From: Microbacterium salitolerans
GTDB lineage: Bacteria > Actinomycetota > Actinomycetes > Actinomycetales > Microbacteriaceae
NCBI RefSeq assembly: GCF_019720895.1
Contig: NZ_JAHKSH010000008.1
Location: 1 to 54,672, forward strand
Direction: 5' to 3'
Length of the DNA stretch: 54,672 nucleotides
Shown: positions 54,551 through 54,672 of the stretch, one piece after another
How the letters are laid out: the number at the start of each line of letters is the position of its first letter
Position numbering within the stretch: position 1 is the stretch's first letter
Made by a program: the position numbers and the translations under genes
The notes under the pieces: generated by a model
Told to the model about the DNA's origin: nothing
Databases searched by the model: none
What the model saw: the letters and a program-made list of their open reading frames with translations, nothing else

Positions 54551-54672
54551 GTGTGATGTCCGGGCAGGTTGTTGAGTCTGCTGAAGGGCGGGCCACCGAT
54601 CGCGGAGTGGTGCCGGTGATGATTGTAGAAGTGCAACCAGCCCGGCAGCGCGTCGCGCCGCTCACCTTCTGA
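54547..54672 (-). mobile_element. C-terminal end of an IS481-type transposase (partial)
   Basis: Read on the minus strand from the window edge, the frame is open for 41 residues and ends with TAG. It contains LPGWLHFYNHHRHHSAIGG and PPFSRLNNLPGHH. The FYNxxRxHxAxGG motif is the end of the integrase core in IS481-type and related transposases. The rest lies outside the window, so it is not known whether the element is complete. Its stop codon shares the bases CTA/TAG with the pncA stop. Confidence 0.82.

Overview
The window is high-GC DNA from an actinobacterium, most likely the Microbacteriaceae (Microbacterium-like). The gene order dnaX-recR-lysC-asd, the block ponA/metallophosphoesterase/DUF4177/RidA/acs/tad/topA/tmk/holB, malate:quinone oxidoreductase and a RamB-type glyoxylate regulator all fit that group. 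Coding density is high, both strands are used, and no gap exceeds 300 bases.

Layout. 1-8.9 kb: the 3' part of dnaX, recR, lysC (with a probable internal start for a beta subunit), a GNAT gene, asd, mqo, tdk, galE, a short AraC-type regulator and a VOC protein. 8.9-12.4 kb: a DapA-like lyase divergent from an XRE-cupin regulator that is coupled to an EamA exporter, then a small lipoprotein and a VOC protein. 12.5-19.2 kb: a six-gene overlapping operon read leftwards: ABC ATPase, binding lipoprotein, permease, an acetyl-CoA-synthetase-like ligase, O-acetylhomoserine sulfhydrylase and a CoA-binding protein. It looks like uptake of an organosulfur compound joined to homocysteine synthesis and acetate recycling. 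19.3-21.2 kb: a FadR/LldR-type regulator with a palindromic operator and an FMN-dependent lactate dehydrogenase. 21.3 kb: tRNA-Pro(CGG). 21.5-25.6 kb: a cassette with GntR regulator, MFS transporter, DHDPS-family aldolase or dehydratase and enolase-superfamily dehydratase, probably for sugar-acid catabolism and probably acquired. 25.7-28.4 kb: a small alarmone synthetase and a membrane-anchored beta-propeller protein. 28.4-34.8 kb: metallophosphoesterase, bifunctional PASTA penicillin-binding protein, DUF4177, RidA and the main acetyl-CoA synthetase. 35.1-37.9 kb: a minimal Tad-like locus. 38.0-44.2 kb: topA, tmk, holB and a secreted tripeptidyl-type peptidase, then tRNA-Thr(CGT). 44.4-48.4 kb: thioesterase, FusB-like EF-G-binding zinc protein, RNase HI, LtrA and rhomboid. 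48.5-53.1 kb: aceA-aceB and a divergent RamB-like regulator. 53.2-54.6 kb: NAD(P)-binding protein and nicotinamidase, then the C-terminal end of an IS481-type transposase entering from the right edge.

Three signals cut across the genes. First, many transcription units show a TANNNT-like -10 box only 6-8 bases before the start codon, which implies leaderless mRNAs. Second, long perfect hairpins without U-tracts sit in several gaps. Third, the word GGATCC is very frequent in most of the window but scarce in the sugar-acid cassette. All functions are inferred from sequence motifs and context; no database search was run.
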